Notes: generated by a model not told the origin, from the sequence alone. Shown: positions 1 through 11,764, counted from the first letter of the stretch. The stretch: 64,000 nt of DNA from Halichondria panicea (GCF_963675165.1 NC_087392.1:3989442-4053441); one strand, 5' to 3'. Numbers and translations: made by a program.

Positions 1-890
1 TGGCAAAGCTCATGGGAAGATGGTCGTTCAACATCTCTGTCTTTGAGGCAGTGACGAACAATCGGCAGTAGAGGGTGGGTGGGCTCAATTAGTCTGATGT
101 GAAATTGTCTTCTATCTATCTCAGGTACTGGAACATACGCTCGAATTGCTTGATTCGGAAATTGTAGATCAAACACTTCTCTTGTTTCAAATCGATCAGT
201 TGGCTTTGGAAAGTGTCGAGTTGTGATCTGAACTAGCAAAACACCAAATGAGAAGTTGTCTAGATGCTCTGTGTACACTGGTGGTTCGTTTAGTGCCTCG
301 GGTGACATGAAGGCTGGTGTTCCCGGGCATGTGGTCATTGTAGCTAGTCGATTGACGTTTATGTCCCTGAATTTGGACATTCCGAAATCGGTGATTTTGG
401 CTCGACTGCCTGCAATCAGTAGGACATTGTTACTGGAGAGGTCGCGATGGATGATCCCATTGGAGTGGAGAAAGGTAAGTGCTTGAGCTATGTCATAGGA
501 GAGGTTGATTTGGATGTGATAGGGAATGTCTCCAGGTGATGACTCCAGGAAGTGTGTCAGACTCTCGTCCATGAGTTCCATGAGAAGAACTGGTGCATTT
601 GTGTCGGGATCGCGATACGTCCCTAGGTACTGTACAATGTTGGGGTGGTTGATGCGACTCAGAAATGCACACTCTGTTTCGAATCTTCTAAACGGGTGTC
701 TATGTTCTTTGCCAGGATCGGGAGCAATCATTTGGAAGAGCACTGGATAGAGTAGCTTGGCAGCACAGAGTAGCTGGTCACACTTGGCTTTACACACTGC
801 CCCATAGGAGCCAGTACCAAGGGTGTCATTCTTGAAGAGTTGCACATTTTGGAAGATGTACTCTTGTTCACGGCCATTTCTATCAGCCAT
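1..890 (-). CDS. Protein kinase of the kinase/coiled-coil/Kelch family (copy 1), 3' part off the window
   Basis: The frame is open from ATG at 890 to the left edge without a stop, giving about 296 residues of kinase domain. Visible motifs are a glycine loop (GTGSYGAV), the VAIK-type lysine in CAAKLL, the catalytic loop HRDLSSNN, DFG, and the SPE motif before subdomain IX (DNFSFGVLL). It is nearly identical to the complete paralogue at 12,829-15,060, so a coiled coil and Kelch repeats are expected beyond the edge. Unlike copies 2 and 3, it reads through the VERPSS position where those have a stop. It is probably a serine/threonine or TKL-like kinase; the substrate is unknown. The sequence shows no lesion, but whether the whole gene is intact cannot be judged. 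Confidence 0.85.
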   Translation of the reverse strand, partial: MADRNGREQEYIFQNVQLFKNDTLGTGSYGAVCKAKCDQLLCAAKLLYPVLFQMIAPDPGKEHRHPFRRFETECAFLSRINHPNIVQYLGTYRDPDTNAPVLLMELMDESLTHFLESSPGDIPYHIQINLSYDIAQALTFLHSNGIIHRDLSSNNVLLIAGSRAKITDFGMSKFRDINVNRLATMTTCPGTPAFMSPEALNEPPVYTEHLDNFSFGVLLVQITTRHFPKPTDRFETREVFDLQFPNQAIRAYVPVPEIDRRQFHIRLIEPTHPLLPIVRHCLKDRDVERPSSHELC

Positions 891-1346
891 TGTTTTAGGT
901 TTCCTTACTAACCAAACATACTAACCAAACCGGCTTTGCAAATTATACAGCTGTATTTTAATTTTTCAGTTTAGAGTAATTATTAACAGTTTGTTTTCTC
1001 ACTATCTCATATACACATACAAACGTTTTCATTTTTCATTCTGTGGACTGAGTCAATTCCCCCTTGTGTTTCATATAATTATAAGGTCGCTTTGCAAATA
1101 ATTATGTGGAAGGTTATACGTTAGGCTGTCTCAGAATGAAATGCATAACGATAATAAAGGACTGGAATGTTTCCATAAGTTTGCAATTGCAATAGCAGTT
1201 CTTAATAGGTGTATACAGTCTATTTGTATCCTCTGTAAAATGTGACTGGCTAACTATTATTGTGATGCTATCAAAATCGTAAAATACTAATGCACACTTT
1301 TTGAACGTATTTGTACTACATACTGAGCACCTCCTATCCACTACAG
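891..1346. other. AT-rich spacer, no gene seen
   Basis: This is the upstream flank of kinase copy 1, about 450 bp. Its right part (about 1,315-1,346) matches the intron end found before the SMARCAD1-like exon at 15,303, including the words catactgagcacc and ccactacag. It appears to be old intron sequence. Confidence 0.6.
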
Positions 1347-1540
1347 ATGATGAGCTCAACAAGAGGATGGACGAATGGTGGACCTTCGCCAGGCCGCCAA
1401 CCATCCCCTACTTCTGAGACACCACTACACTGACGACACCCTATATACACTGCATGGTGGGGGCCATCCTAAAAGGAGTCCAGTCACAGATGCTCATCCT
1501 AACCTGCATGGTGTGGGAGCCTCTTCCTCAGAGGGTGAGT
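1347..1540 (+). pseudogene. Decayed SMARCAD1-like SNF2 helicase exon (copy a)
   Basis: A canonical acceptor (ccactacag) is followed by an exon encoding MVDLRQAANHPLLLRHHYTD, with stops and shifts before and after. The peptide matches the RK-ANHPLL-R-YYT segment of SMARCAD1-type SNF2 chromatin remodellers, between the two helicase lobes. A sister copy at 15,303-15,540 is longer and keeps the next motif. A premature stop (CTTCTGAGAC) in one frame and a shift after the TDDTL motif mark it as a relic. No other SMARCAD1 exon lies in the right order nearby, so it is almost certainly not translated. Confidence 0.7.
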
Positions 1541-1734
1541 GTACACTGCACGTTGAGTTTGTACGACAATTAGACAATTTGTCGCACATTTTTTTGCTCA
1601 GCTATTAAAATAAGAAAATATACACCAACGAAATTACTCGCTATGCAGCAACTCTTAACAAAACAATTTTGTTCGTGTACAGTATACTATACAAGAAGAA
1701 CAAGTTAGGCACTATGCAAAGTAATATTTCACAT

Positions 1735-3362
1735 TTTCTTAGTGTATGATTTCCTCCCACCACCATCAGTTTGTTCCCAGGAATGACAGCAGTTAGGCAC
1801 GATGATCGAGGTGTCGACATTAGGCTGACAACAGTCCATGATGTCATGTTGTACTGATATAATATTATGTCCTTATGTCTATTAATGGAGTAATCCCTCC
1901 CACCCACTGCCAGCAAATGGCCATTGACAGTAACAAGAGAGGACCAGCTAACTGGCAAGGTGGAAATCTTCTCCCATATAGCTGAGCTTGGCTTGGGACT
2001 GAGTTAGTTGTCTTAATGATAATGAATGCTTCTCTTGATCATCATCAGCTCATTGGTGTATGTACACATAGTCTCCACAGATCGTTGTTGATGGTTGATT
2101 GGTACAGGTATGGAGCTAACAATATACCATTGCATGACAATATTAACAGTGTTTAATATTTCGACAGTAGTTAAAATGTTTGAATCACGTGATCCCTCAG
2201 CCACTACTAGTGTGTTGTTAGTGTACACAGCTCCAGATGTCAATCGTCCAGTTGGCATGGGAGGGAAGTGTTTAACCCATTTGTTGCTATTGTAGCTGTA
2301 TAGAGTTTATTACTATAGCGCTGTGTGTCTGACCGTCCCCCCACAGTTGTGAGCATTTCATCAATGCAGACAATAGCGAAGTACGTGTTAGGGCAAGGTG
2401 GTAACTCATGCCAGTGATTTTTGCTTAACTCAAGAACAGTTTTACTTGCACCTGACTTGAAGTATGCCTTGTCTCCAATCACGGCTGATGATCCATACCT
2501 CATATTATCAGGTGCATCAGGTAGTGACTCTATTGTAATAGGTTTCATTGATGTAGCTGGTCTTCTATTTTGTAGTGCAACTTGCAATAAATGAATTGGT
2601 GCATTCGAATCGATGAATCGTGAATTTCCTCGTTTTGCTTGCCAATGTTTGTCTCAGTTGAGTCACTTCTCTGTCTCGTTGATCGATAGTTTGTCGGAGG
2701 GCAGCAGTGTTCTCCTCACTTAATTGCAACTCTTGGTTGAGTCTCCTCAGCTGTCTCTACCTGGCTTCAGCCTCGTGTTGAAGGGTTTGGTTTTCTCGTG
2801 TTGCTTGGCCTAGTCTTGCAGTTAGTTGACCAATTTCAATGTAATTTGTATGTAACTGCTCATTGTTTTGTTTTATTGTCTCTCTATTTGTTTGTGCTTG
2901 TGTGTCTTTCTCCGTAATTTGCTCATTCTTTTCTGTTATAATGTGTTGATTTGCTTGCATGTAGTTGTTCATCTTTCTCTCTGAGCATCTGGTGCAGGTC
3001 TTGTTGAGAGCTTTCTTGGTACTGTGGTGTCCTCTTGAGAGCATCTATAGTGTTTGGCAAAGCTGTTGGGAAGATGGTCATTCAACATCTCTGTCTTTGA
3101 GGCAATGACGAGCAATCAAAAGGAGAGGGTTGGTTGGCTCAATCAGGCTGATGTGGGCTTGTCTTCTGTCTATCTCAGGTACTGGAACATACGCTTGAAT
3201 TGCTTGGTTCGGAAATCGCATCTCAAATACTTCTCTTGTTTCAAATCGATCTGTTGGCTTTAGAAACTGTCGAGTTGTGGTCTGAACTAGAAGCACACCA
3301 AATGAGAAATTGTCTAGTTTCTCTGTGTACACTGGTAGTTCATTTAGTGCCTCGGGACACAT
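1735..3362 (-). pseudogene. Kinase/coiled-coil/Kelch pseudogene (copy 2), 5'-truncated
   Basis: Homology to the 743-residue paralogue begins abruptly at 3,362 inside the kinase C-lobe (MCPEALNELPVYTEKLDNFS) and continues through the coiled coil (about 3,045-2,650) to the Kelch end near 1,738. The kinase N-lobe, glycine loop and catalytic loop are missing. A TGA replaces the CGA/AGA arginine codon of DRDVERPSS at about 3,077. Several frameshifts split the Kelch part into three frames (2,587-2,240, 2,258-2,013, 1,958-1,740). The same TGA occurs in copy 3. It cannot encode a working kinase. Confidence 0.85.
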
Positions 3363-4347
3363 GGAATATCAAATGTTGTTTAAGTGGATTCGCAGAGAGT
3401 AAAAAAAACTATAGTGAATACACAAGTATATAAACATCTATAATTATATACATGATCGAAATCGGTAAGGTTGTATACGCGTCGTCGTATGGATGCATGA
3501 CATTGTTGAATTCTAGATGCTTTTGTTTTGTTGAGAGGGGTAGGATCTGGTTGACTTGCATTTGTTCTTACAAGCTTTTTGCTTCACATCCTAAAAAGAC
3601 AATCACTTTAAAAAACATGCAACAGAACTGCATTCAAGAATTTTGTGGTACAGACGGCCCTCACATGGTTATATGCACCGATTGAAAAAGAACAACCCCG
3701 TCTAGCTCTACAACCGAAGTGAATATTTCGCACGTAAAGCCAATGGAAAAATGCTGATGTCGTCCTGTCAAGAGCAGATTCTGCATCAAACTACTTTTCT
3801 AAGTTCCCTTTCACGCTGAAAAAGAAAGGAGGTATGTAAGAGACTTGGAACATTGTGTGTCTATCGTTTGTTTGTTAATTAAGTAAATTTGTGACGTCAT
3901 GCCAGTCTATAAGCATGGTTAGTTTTTTGGTGTGCCACGTGGAGCTTGAAAGAGAACTGAAATAATTAAGAACTGTTGTGTGTCTATGTCTTTGCGTGTT
4001 GGCCGGCTCTGTTGACTGTCTCTATAGTTAAAAAGTCAAGCTACCAGTGACTAGCTAGTCCTACATAGATTGTTCTATCCGCTCGGTGACATCCACATGA
4101 TGTCGTATTAGCATGCTGATAGGCCGGGCACGCCCAGTAAAGAGTGGGCATTGAGTGAGTACGTGGGACAACTCCACACTGTTACCAGACCCTTCTTCTA
4201 GTGAATAGGCGTGGCTTGCAAGACTAAATTATTGTGTTTTTCAGCAAACAAAATTAATGTTTATTTGCTCTTTTCTCGTATACAGTTCACAATTTTTACT
4301 ACTATGCTCCCCCCACCCCCACCCCCACACCTTGCACACCCCACAAA
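3363..4347. other. Unassigned intergenic sequence
   Basis: No coding pattern or clear repeat ends were recognised. It starts exactly where kinase copy 2 is broken off, so 3,362/3,363 is a rearrangement junction. A C-rich tract (4,303-4,330) lies just before the SMARCAD1-like exon. Confidence 0.5.
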
Positions 4348-4545
4348 GAGTGGACGAGTCGAGTTCCTATTACCAGAAGCAAGTGAGACAGGCCAAGCAG
4401 ATAATGACACCCTTTACACTGCAGAGGCTCCAGTCACAAGTACCGAGTCAGCTCTCAACCAAAGTATCCAGTACGAAGTATTGTCAGCTGACGGAGACTC
4501 AGTGGAGGGGCGTGATGAAGAGGTCATTCAGGGTCAATAAGGGCC
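4348..4545 (+). pseudogene. Decayed SMARCAD1-like SNF2 helicase exon (upstream exon)
   Basis: After a C-rich tract and an AG, the + strand encodes a peptide containing QVRQAKQIMTPFTLQRL and KYCQLTETQ. This corresponds to the SNF2 segment around the AKQI-KPF-LRR motif of SMARCAD1, which lies just N-terminal of the ANHPLL exon found at 1,347 and 15,303. Downstream the frame runs into a stop at about 4,583 without a clear donor. Kinase copy 3 lies on the opposite strand immediately after it, where the following SMARCAD1 intron would be. Assignment is from remembered family motifs. Confidence 0.6.
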
Positions 4546-4965
4546 GACATGGTGTTAGGAGACCGTGGTTAGTTTGTGTGGGTTAGTCGTAAGAGATGCA
4601 GTGGGTGTGGTTTGATTTTCAGAGATTGCTTCCGTTCATAGTCCCTCAAACATTGTGTGTTGTACTTGTAAAAGCCTTGTTCTCATGCTGATTTTTTTGC
4701 TATGTCGAAAAGTACGACCTACTTTAAGGTATATACACTGCTTCCGCATGCGCAAATAGCACAAAATATTTAAGCTAAATGCACAGGCACATTACGTGAC
4801 TGTTGTTGAGCGTAGTTTTTTGGCGCATCAATATTTGCCGAGTGGTTTAATTATGTGGTAGATCTAGACCAGCTGGACTGGAGTCAGTTTTTGCTGATAT
4901 TTTAATTAACACATTAACTTACTGACTTATACTGTTTGATATTACAATAAGACACAAAGAACAAG

Positions 4966-7218
4966 TTAGGCACTATACACAAAAGTAGCTATTTCACATT
5001 TTCTAAGTGTAACATCTCCACCCACCACCATCAGTTTGTTCCCTGGGAGGGCAGCAGTGAGGCAAAATGATCGAGGTGTTGACATTTGACTAATGACAGT
5101 CCATGATGTCATATTATTGTACTGATATAATATTATGTCCTTAGTTCTGGAGTTCACTCCACCCACTGCCAGCAGGTTGCCATTGACCGTAACAAGAGTG
5201 GAATCGCTAACCGGCAAAGGGGCAATCTTCTCCCATATAGCTGAGCTTGGCTCGGACTGAGTTAGTTGTTTTAATAAGCATTTGTATACTGAATACTTCT
5301 CTTGATCATCATTAGCTCGTGAGTGTATGTACACATAGTCTCCACAGATCGTTGCTGATGGTTGATGACTTCACACCGGTAACGGGGTACAACTGGACCA
5401 TTGCTTTTCCTCCGTGTTCAGTATCTCTACAGTAGATAAACTAACTAGATTTACTCCCCCTGCCACTACGAGTGATTTGTTAGCATACACAGCTCCTGGC
5501 TTGTCCCGTTTAGTTGGCATAGGAGGAAACTTGTGTTCAACCCATTTGTTGTCATCGTATTTGTACAATGGATTACTAGATTGATTTGTTCCTGATTGTC
5601 CCCCCACAGTTGTGAGTACGTTATCAACACTGACAATAGTGAACAATTTGTTAGGGCAAGGTGGTAACTCCAACCAGCGATGGTTGCTGTTTAAAGTATA
5701 AACAGTATTATTTACATTTAACTTAATGTATGTCTTGTTTTCGATCACAGCTGATGATCCATGAATCATATCCACATCTGTTGTAGTTAATGGGTCCCAT
5801 GTCACTTCAACAGGTTTTTTTAGTATAGCTTGAGGTTGTTTCTCCTTATCTTCATGTGCAATTTGAGTCGATAAATCGGGAATTTCCTCGTTTTTCTTGA
5901 CAAAGTTTGTCTCAGTTCAGTCAATTCTCTGTTTCGTTGATCGATGGTTTGATGTAGGGTAGCAATGTTCTTCTCACTTGCTTGTAACTCTTGGTTGAGT
6001 CTCCTCAGCTGTCTCCCTGATTTCAGCCTCCTGTTTAAGAGTTAATTTGTCTTGCTGGAGAGATTGCTTTTCCGTTTTCTTTGCATTTATCTGTCGGTCT
6101 TTAGCTGTGATTAGCTTATCTTTTTCAGTTATAATATTTTCGTTTGTTTGTAGCTGTTCATCTTTAGCTTTTATTTGCTCATCTTTTTTTCTTACTAGCT
6201 GTTGATTTGTTTGTAGTTGTTTGTTTTTTTCTGTTATAAGCTGTTGTTTTGAGTGTAGTTGTTGATCTTTTTCTCTGAGCATCTGGTGCACGTCTTGTTT
6301 GGAGTTTTCCTGGTACCGTGGTGTCCTTTTGAGAGCATCCAGTGTTTTGCAAAGCTGTTGGGAAGATGGTCATTCAACATCTCTGTCTTTGAGGCAGTGA
6401 CAAGCAATCGGCAATAGAGGGTGGGTTGGCTCAATCAGGCTGATGTGGGCTTCTCGTCTTTCCAGTTCTGGAATTGTTACTTTAGTTTCAGATGGATTTT
6501 GTGGATATGAAAGTTGAATACTTTCAATTGGCTTTGGAAATTGTCGAGTTGTGATTTGAATTAGAAGCACACCAAATGAGAAGTTGTCTAGTTTCTCTGT
6601 GTACACTGGTGGTTCGTTTAGTGCCTCGGGTGACATGAAGGCTTGTGTTCCTGGGCATGTGGTCATTGTGGCTAGTCGGTTGATGTTTATGTCCGTGAAT
6701 TCGGACATTCCAAAATCAGTGACTTTGGCTCGAGTGCCTGCAATCAGTAGGACATTGTTGCTAGAGAGATCGCCATGGATAATCCCATTGGAGTGAAGAA
6801 AGGCAAGTGCTTGAGCTATGTCATAGGAGAGGTTGACTTGGATGTGGTAGGGAATGTCTCCAGGTGATGACTCCAGGAAGTGTGTCAGACTCTCGTCCAT
6901 GAGCTCCATGAGGAGAACTGGTGCATTTGTGTCGGGATCACGATAGGTCCCCAGGTACTGTACAATGTTGGGGTGGTTGATGCGACTTAGAAATGCGCAC
7001 TCCGTTTCGAATCTTCTAAACGGGTGTCTATGTTCTTTACCATGATCGGGAGCAGTCATTTGGAAGAACTCTGGATTGAGTAGCTTGGCAGCACAAAATA
7101 GCTGGTCACACTTGGCTTTACACACTGCCCCGTAGGAGCCAGTACCAAGCATCTTGTTTTTAAAGAGTTCAACCTTTTGGAATGTATACTCTCGTTCATG
7201 GTCTTGTCTCTTAGCCAT
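4966..7218 (-). pseudogene. Kinase/coiled-coil/Kelch pseudogene (copy 3), full length but broken
   Basis: ATG at 7,218 opens a 282-residue kinase domain that ends at a TGA (6,370-6,372) replacing the arginine codon of DRDVERPSS. Beyond it the family coiled coil continues (6,291-5,974), then a 2-bp loss near 6,016 shifts the frame. Kelch segments follow in two more frames (5,805-5,371 and 5,334-4,966). The catalytic loop reads HGDLSSNN instead of HRDLSSNN, so the HRD arginine is lost; K and DFG remain. The intact copy is one exon, so the breaks are lesions and not introns. A truncated 282-residue pseudokinase could still be made from the first frame. Confidence 0.85.
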
Positions 7219-7770
7219 AGCTACTAAACTTGTTAGTACAGTTTTAGTTATGTCACAGTTTTAATGTGCACAGTTTTAAGCTAGCTAGAAATTTGGGTGA
7301 ATTATTTTGTGTACGTGCTTTTTGGGTGTGTTAGGAATTTGCAGTTTATTCATGAGTGATTTGCATCATGTTGTACCATGGTTACGTTAATAATGATTAT
7401 AATTATGTTTTTTGTTCGCCTTTTTGTGTATGTCATTGTGTATGTCTTTTTACCACATACTGAGCACCCCTATATCCACTACAGTTGATTGCTAATGGGC
7501 GTAATGGTTGTAATATCTTAATAACCGTTGGGTATATTTCAGTTGACAAAAACCATATTAGTAACACGAGGGAGAGCTACAGCTAGCTGCGCATGTGTGC
7601 ACAAAACCATTGAATAAATACAGAACGTAATATAACAAATACTACACTAAATACAAAAACATATTAACTAATTAAGGATATATATAATTATGTGAGAGCT
7701 ACAATAATTACAAAAATCGAAGTTCGTTCAGTTTGTACTATAACCTCACGTATTACCGTAATAGTTCAGC
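7219..7770. other. Spacer with a SMARCAD1-like intron end but no exon
   Basis: Positions 7,452-7,486 repeat the catactgagcacc ... ccactacag acceptor region seen before the SMARCAD1-like exons at 1,347 and 15,303, but unrelated sequence follows, so the exon has been lost. The remainder is AT-rich and featureless. It ends at the C-terminal end of the gypsy pol frame. Confidence 0.55.
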
Positions 7771-8426
7771 CGTTGTTGAGATCTTCCAGGGTATGTTTTT
7801 CGGGGAACCTGGTCAGGGGTTTAAGGTGCATCCCCAGAACTGGGAGTTTCACTGTTGATGGAGTAGCAACGGTATCGTGGAACAGATCAAGATCAGCGAA
7901 AGTGTCTACATCAGTGGCATTGTTATCGAATTCGTTATCCAGTTCATTAGTTTCGTTCGCGAGTTCGTAGGATCTGGAACCTTTAGCTTCCTTACATGGT
8001 CTTGATGACGTCGGACCAATCTATTGTCATGGAGTCTGACCATAATTATAGGAAACTGGTCCGGTGACTTTTTCTATAGACCTTGATATCCACTTGGGGC
8101 CTGTGCCAAACCCTCTGACATACACACTCTCTCCCTCTCGGAAAACTCAGTTACGATTTGAATCATGAGCATGCTTCTGTTGTGATTGTCGTTGTTCGAC
8201 TTGCCTAGTCAAGCTGGGTGTTAACATGTCTAACCGTGTCCTGAGACGTCTACCTTGCAGTAATTCTGCCGGTGTCACACCAGTAGTACTTTGAGGGGTC
8301 GCTCTGTACGCCATCAAAACCTCGGCCAATCGTTCCTCCATTGCACCAGCAGTTACTTTCTTTAGGCCTTTTTTTACGATTTGAACGGCCCTTTTTCGGC
8401 AAGCCCATTAGTGGCAGGGTGGTATG

Positions 8427-9229
8427 TAGCCTCGGTCCCAGGCCGATTTTTTTTTAATAGAACGAAGTTGAAAAACACGGCCTGGTATTGATTGTATCTG
8501 GGCGTGGCAGGAACAGGAAACAAAAGCAGAGATTCTTTACATTTTGTTTCCTGCTTTTTTTCTGTAATACTAAAGGTGTACGTAGAGGCATTTTACTCCC
8601 GTAAAAGTTACAGTAATTTAGCTCCGTGTCATGTTCTCAATTTATAGCTAGCTAGCTATGGCATGCAACACATTGTCTTGTTTGAAGCAAGATGGCCTCA
8701 CTCTCATGGCAGAACAGGCCCAGGCTCTCAAGCTCCTGTTTGAGGGAAGGGACGTGTTTATCTGGTTCCCAACAGGGTATGGCAAGTCTCTCTGCTATAT
8801 CAGTTGCTACCCTTTTTAATGGACTACAAGCTAGGTAGGACCAAGGCTCCTCCTGTTGACAAAAGTGTTGTTCTTGTTAATTGTCTCTCCCCTTGTATCT
8901 CTCATCATGAGACTCATGATTGACCAGATCAGGAGTCTAAACAATAGAGGTGTTTCTGCTGCCATCCTCAGTAGCAATAAAGGAATCGACAAAGATTTGG
9001 TTGCCACTGCCAAAGAAGTGTCTTCTGGGAAGTATTTCCTGCTGTATACTGCCCCAGAGGCTGTTGTTGAAGACCACTGTTGGAGGATTCATTTTTTGTT
9101 GTACCACAAGTCAATTTGTTTTTATGTATTAAAAAACCACGCCCAGATCACGCCCAAATACAATCAATACCAGGCCTAGTAGGCGACCTAGCGTTCAATT
9201 GGAGACGGATCGGCCTGGGGTCGAGGCTA
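8427..9229. mobile_element. MULE-like TIR element (803 bp) carrying a RecQ-helicase fragment, nested in gypsy integrase
   Basis: Termini are inverted: TAGCCTCGGTCCCAGGCCGA at the left and the reverse complement of TAGCCTCGACCCCAGGCCGA at the right. A perfect 9-bp direct repeat GGTGGTATG flanks it (8,418-8,426 and 9,230-9,238). Removing the insert and one repeat restores the gypsy integrase words SAPYHPATNG, proving the insertion. A second, inner pair of inverted repeats (about 8,482-8,515 and 9,133-9,175, CCTGGTATTGATTGTAT) brackets the helicase fragment. A 9-bp duplication with TIRs fits the Mutator/MULE superfamily. No transposase is present. Confidence 0.85.
8659..9105 (+). pseudogene. RecQ-like DEAD/H helicase N-terminal fragment inside the TIR element
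   Basis: ATG at 8,659 opens a frame with the Q-like lead-in, Walker A motif PTGYGKSLCY, then after a frameshift near 8,815 motif Ia (VSPLVSL) and LLYTAPEAVVED. These are the first roughly 150 residues of a RecQ-family helicase; DEAH and the second RecA lobe are absent. It lies wholly within the 803-bp TIR element, so it is either a captured host fragment or the remnant of an element-encoded helicase. It cannot be active. Confidence 0.75.
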
Positions 9230-11764
9230 GGTGGTATGGGGCAGAAGAGATGTGTTTGATGCCAGTGTTTGTCAGAAACGTTTCAAACTCTTCGCTTACA
9301 AAACAAGGCCCATTATCGGTAACAAGTGTTTCAGGTAGGCCAAACTGAAAAAACAAAGTTTTAGCGATGTGGATGACCGTACTGGAGGTGGCTGAATTCG
9401 TCGGGTATGCCTCAATCCATTTCGAGTGTGAATCGATGACGATCAGGATCATTTTGCCTTGAAACGGGCCAGCAAAGTCCATATGTAGTCGAACCCATGC
9501 AGGGTCTGGATGGCCAACTCCATGGTTGCAGTGGTGTTGCTGGTGGATCCGGCTGTTGCTGTTGACATGGTACACACTGTTGTATGGATTTCTCGATGTC
9601 GGAATCTAGTCCTGGCCACCAAACGTACATTCTGGTGAGTGCCTTCGTCCTAGTCATCATATCTGCATGGGTGGCCTTCGTGAAGTTCTTGGAGAACCGC
9701 TTGTCGGCCTTGCGGTGGTACAACCACCCGAGCTCCCCATAAAACACAACCTTGGTAAACTGACAGTTCTGTCTGTTTTGAAGAAAAAACGGATAATTCT
9801 TTGCTGGTTTCTCGAGGCCAACCGTGTTCGATGTAGTCTTTCACTTTTCGCATCTGCATTTCCGTGGTCCTGAGTTTTTCAAGGTAATGGAGTACTCGTA
9901 TGCTGACAGTAGCAATGACCACCTACGAATTCGAGCAGAAGCCTGAGCCGATGTGGGTTTGTATTGATGCAACAAGGATAACAATGGTTTGTGGTCCGTC
10001 ACCAATTCAAAACAATGTCCAAACACATATGAATGAAACTTTTTTACCCCAAAGACCAGAGCCAAGGCTTCTCGCTCTATCTGCGCGTAGTTGCATTCAG
10101 CTTTCGACAATGATCGAGACACTACCCAATTGGTCTTTCCAAACCGTCTGGCATGCGGTGTGCCAGCACAGCGCCTATCCCATAGGATGAGGCATCACAC
10201 ATGAGGAGTACAGGTAAGTCGGGGTTGAAATGCACCAATAATGTGTCTTTGGTGAGCAACGTCTTCGAATTGTTCACGACAACTAACTCTTTTAATTCTT
10301 CGTCTAAAGGCAGTTGCAAATATGCTTGGCTTAGATCTAGCTTTGTAAAGGCTTTTCCACCAGCCAGTTTCACAAACAGGTCTTCTACTCGCGGAATCGG
10401 GTACTTATCCAACTTTGCCACCGGATTTACCGGTTGTTTGAAATCCCCAAATGCGCACCCTTCGTTTGTCTGGTTTAAGAACTGCAACAATTGGGGTTGC
10501 CCAGTCTGAATGTTCCACTGGCTCTAGGGTACCCTTTAACACAAGTTTTACAAGTTCAGTTTCCACCATGTCCCGATAAAAATACGGTACACTACGTGCT
10601 CTGAGGAACCGTGGGGAGGAATTTTGGCCTTAAACCCCTTTGCTGTTCCTAGGTCAGAGCCAAACACAGTCCTGTGTTTCTCCATTAGATCGTTAAGGGC
10701 AGCGTTCTGTAACCAAAAAAGTTCGTACCAATTCAACTTCATATCTCTTCAAGCCAATTTCTGCCCAGCAAACTAGGGCCCTCCCCTTTTACAATAAGCA
10801 ATGGAAGGGTCACTTCTTGGCCACCGTACTTTACCCGCACATCTACTGTACCCAAAACTGGGATGGACTCACCCGAATATGAGTGCAGTGTGATAGTCGA
10901 TGTGGCCAGAGTTGCTATCGGCCACTGGTTATGGAAGGTCTGTTCAGACATCAATGTTAGCGACACACCTACGTGTCAATTTCCATATGTACCGGTTTTC
11001 CGTCAACTTGGCTGTGAATGGCTTAGTTTTCTTCGAGGAGTTAATTGCGAACAGTTCATATTCGTCCTCACTATCAGTGCTCTCGGTGACATCATCTTCC
11101 ATCTTGTGTACCTGTCGGTCAGTACTTGTGAGCGACACATGGTATTGAGATGGCTTTTCCTCCCGCAGTTATGACAGATTGCCTCCTTGTACCGGCATTC
11201 GTCGCGTTTATGACCAGTTTTTCCACAACAGAAACAATTTCCAGTAAACTTCTGTGTTCGACCGGTCACTCGACCAGCTCTAGGGACCTTGTGAGTTATC
11301 CTTTGCGTTCTTAGTCGCCGTTTCCATGCCTTGGGCGAGGTCAATGGTCTTTACAAGTGTGAGTTCTTTTTCAGCCAGTAGTCTCTGCTGAAGCTTGCTA
11401 CTGTTGATCCCACAGACAATTCTGTCTCTCAGCATCTCGTTCAGGGAGGCATCGAAATTGCAAAATTCGGCTAGAGCCCTGAGTTCAGCCACAAAATCAG
11501 CTATTGTTTCTCCTTGTTTCCTTACGCGGCTATGAAACTTAGCACGTTGTACTGTCTCCGATGGTTTTGGATTGTAATGTTCCTGGAGCAGTGCTACTAG
11601 TTCTTCAAAAGTCTTGTCACCCGGTTTAGCAGGGGACACCAGGTTCCTTAACAGAGAGAAGGTCGACGGTCCCACGACAGCTAAAAACACACTTCTCTTC
11701 TTTAGCTGACCACATGCAAGACGCTTTCAGCCACAGACCAAGAAAGATGTGAGGACATCTTAGG

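Larger units (their letters stand above)
7770..11705 (-). mobile_element. Ty3/gypsy LTR retrotransposon, degenerate, LTRs not found
   Basis: Read on the minus strand the order is gag (11,690-11,280), two CCHC zinc knuckles (CFCCGKTGHKRDEC and CHNCGRKSHLNTMC, about 11,240-11,140), the end of the retropepsin (LLGRNWL, about 10,760), reverse transcriptase (about 10,700-10,250), RNase H (LMCDASSYGIGAVL to about 9,841), the HHCC integrase head and catalytic core (9,922-9,195), and the integrase tail (8,341 down to about 7,775). The gag-PR-RT-RH-IN order defines Ty3/gypsy. Frameshifts break it into many pieces and the integrase is split by an inserted element at 8,427-9,229. I could not find paired LTRs. 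Confidence 0.9.

Noticed and set aside
7692-7970. Plus-strand 92-residue frame
   Set aside because: The minus strand here reads as the C-terminal tail of the gypsy pol frame (KPLTRFPEKHTLEDLNNG then stop).
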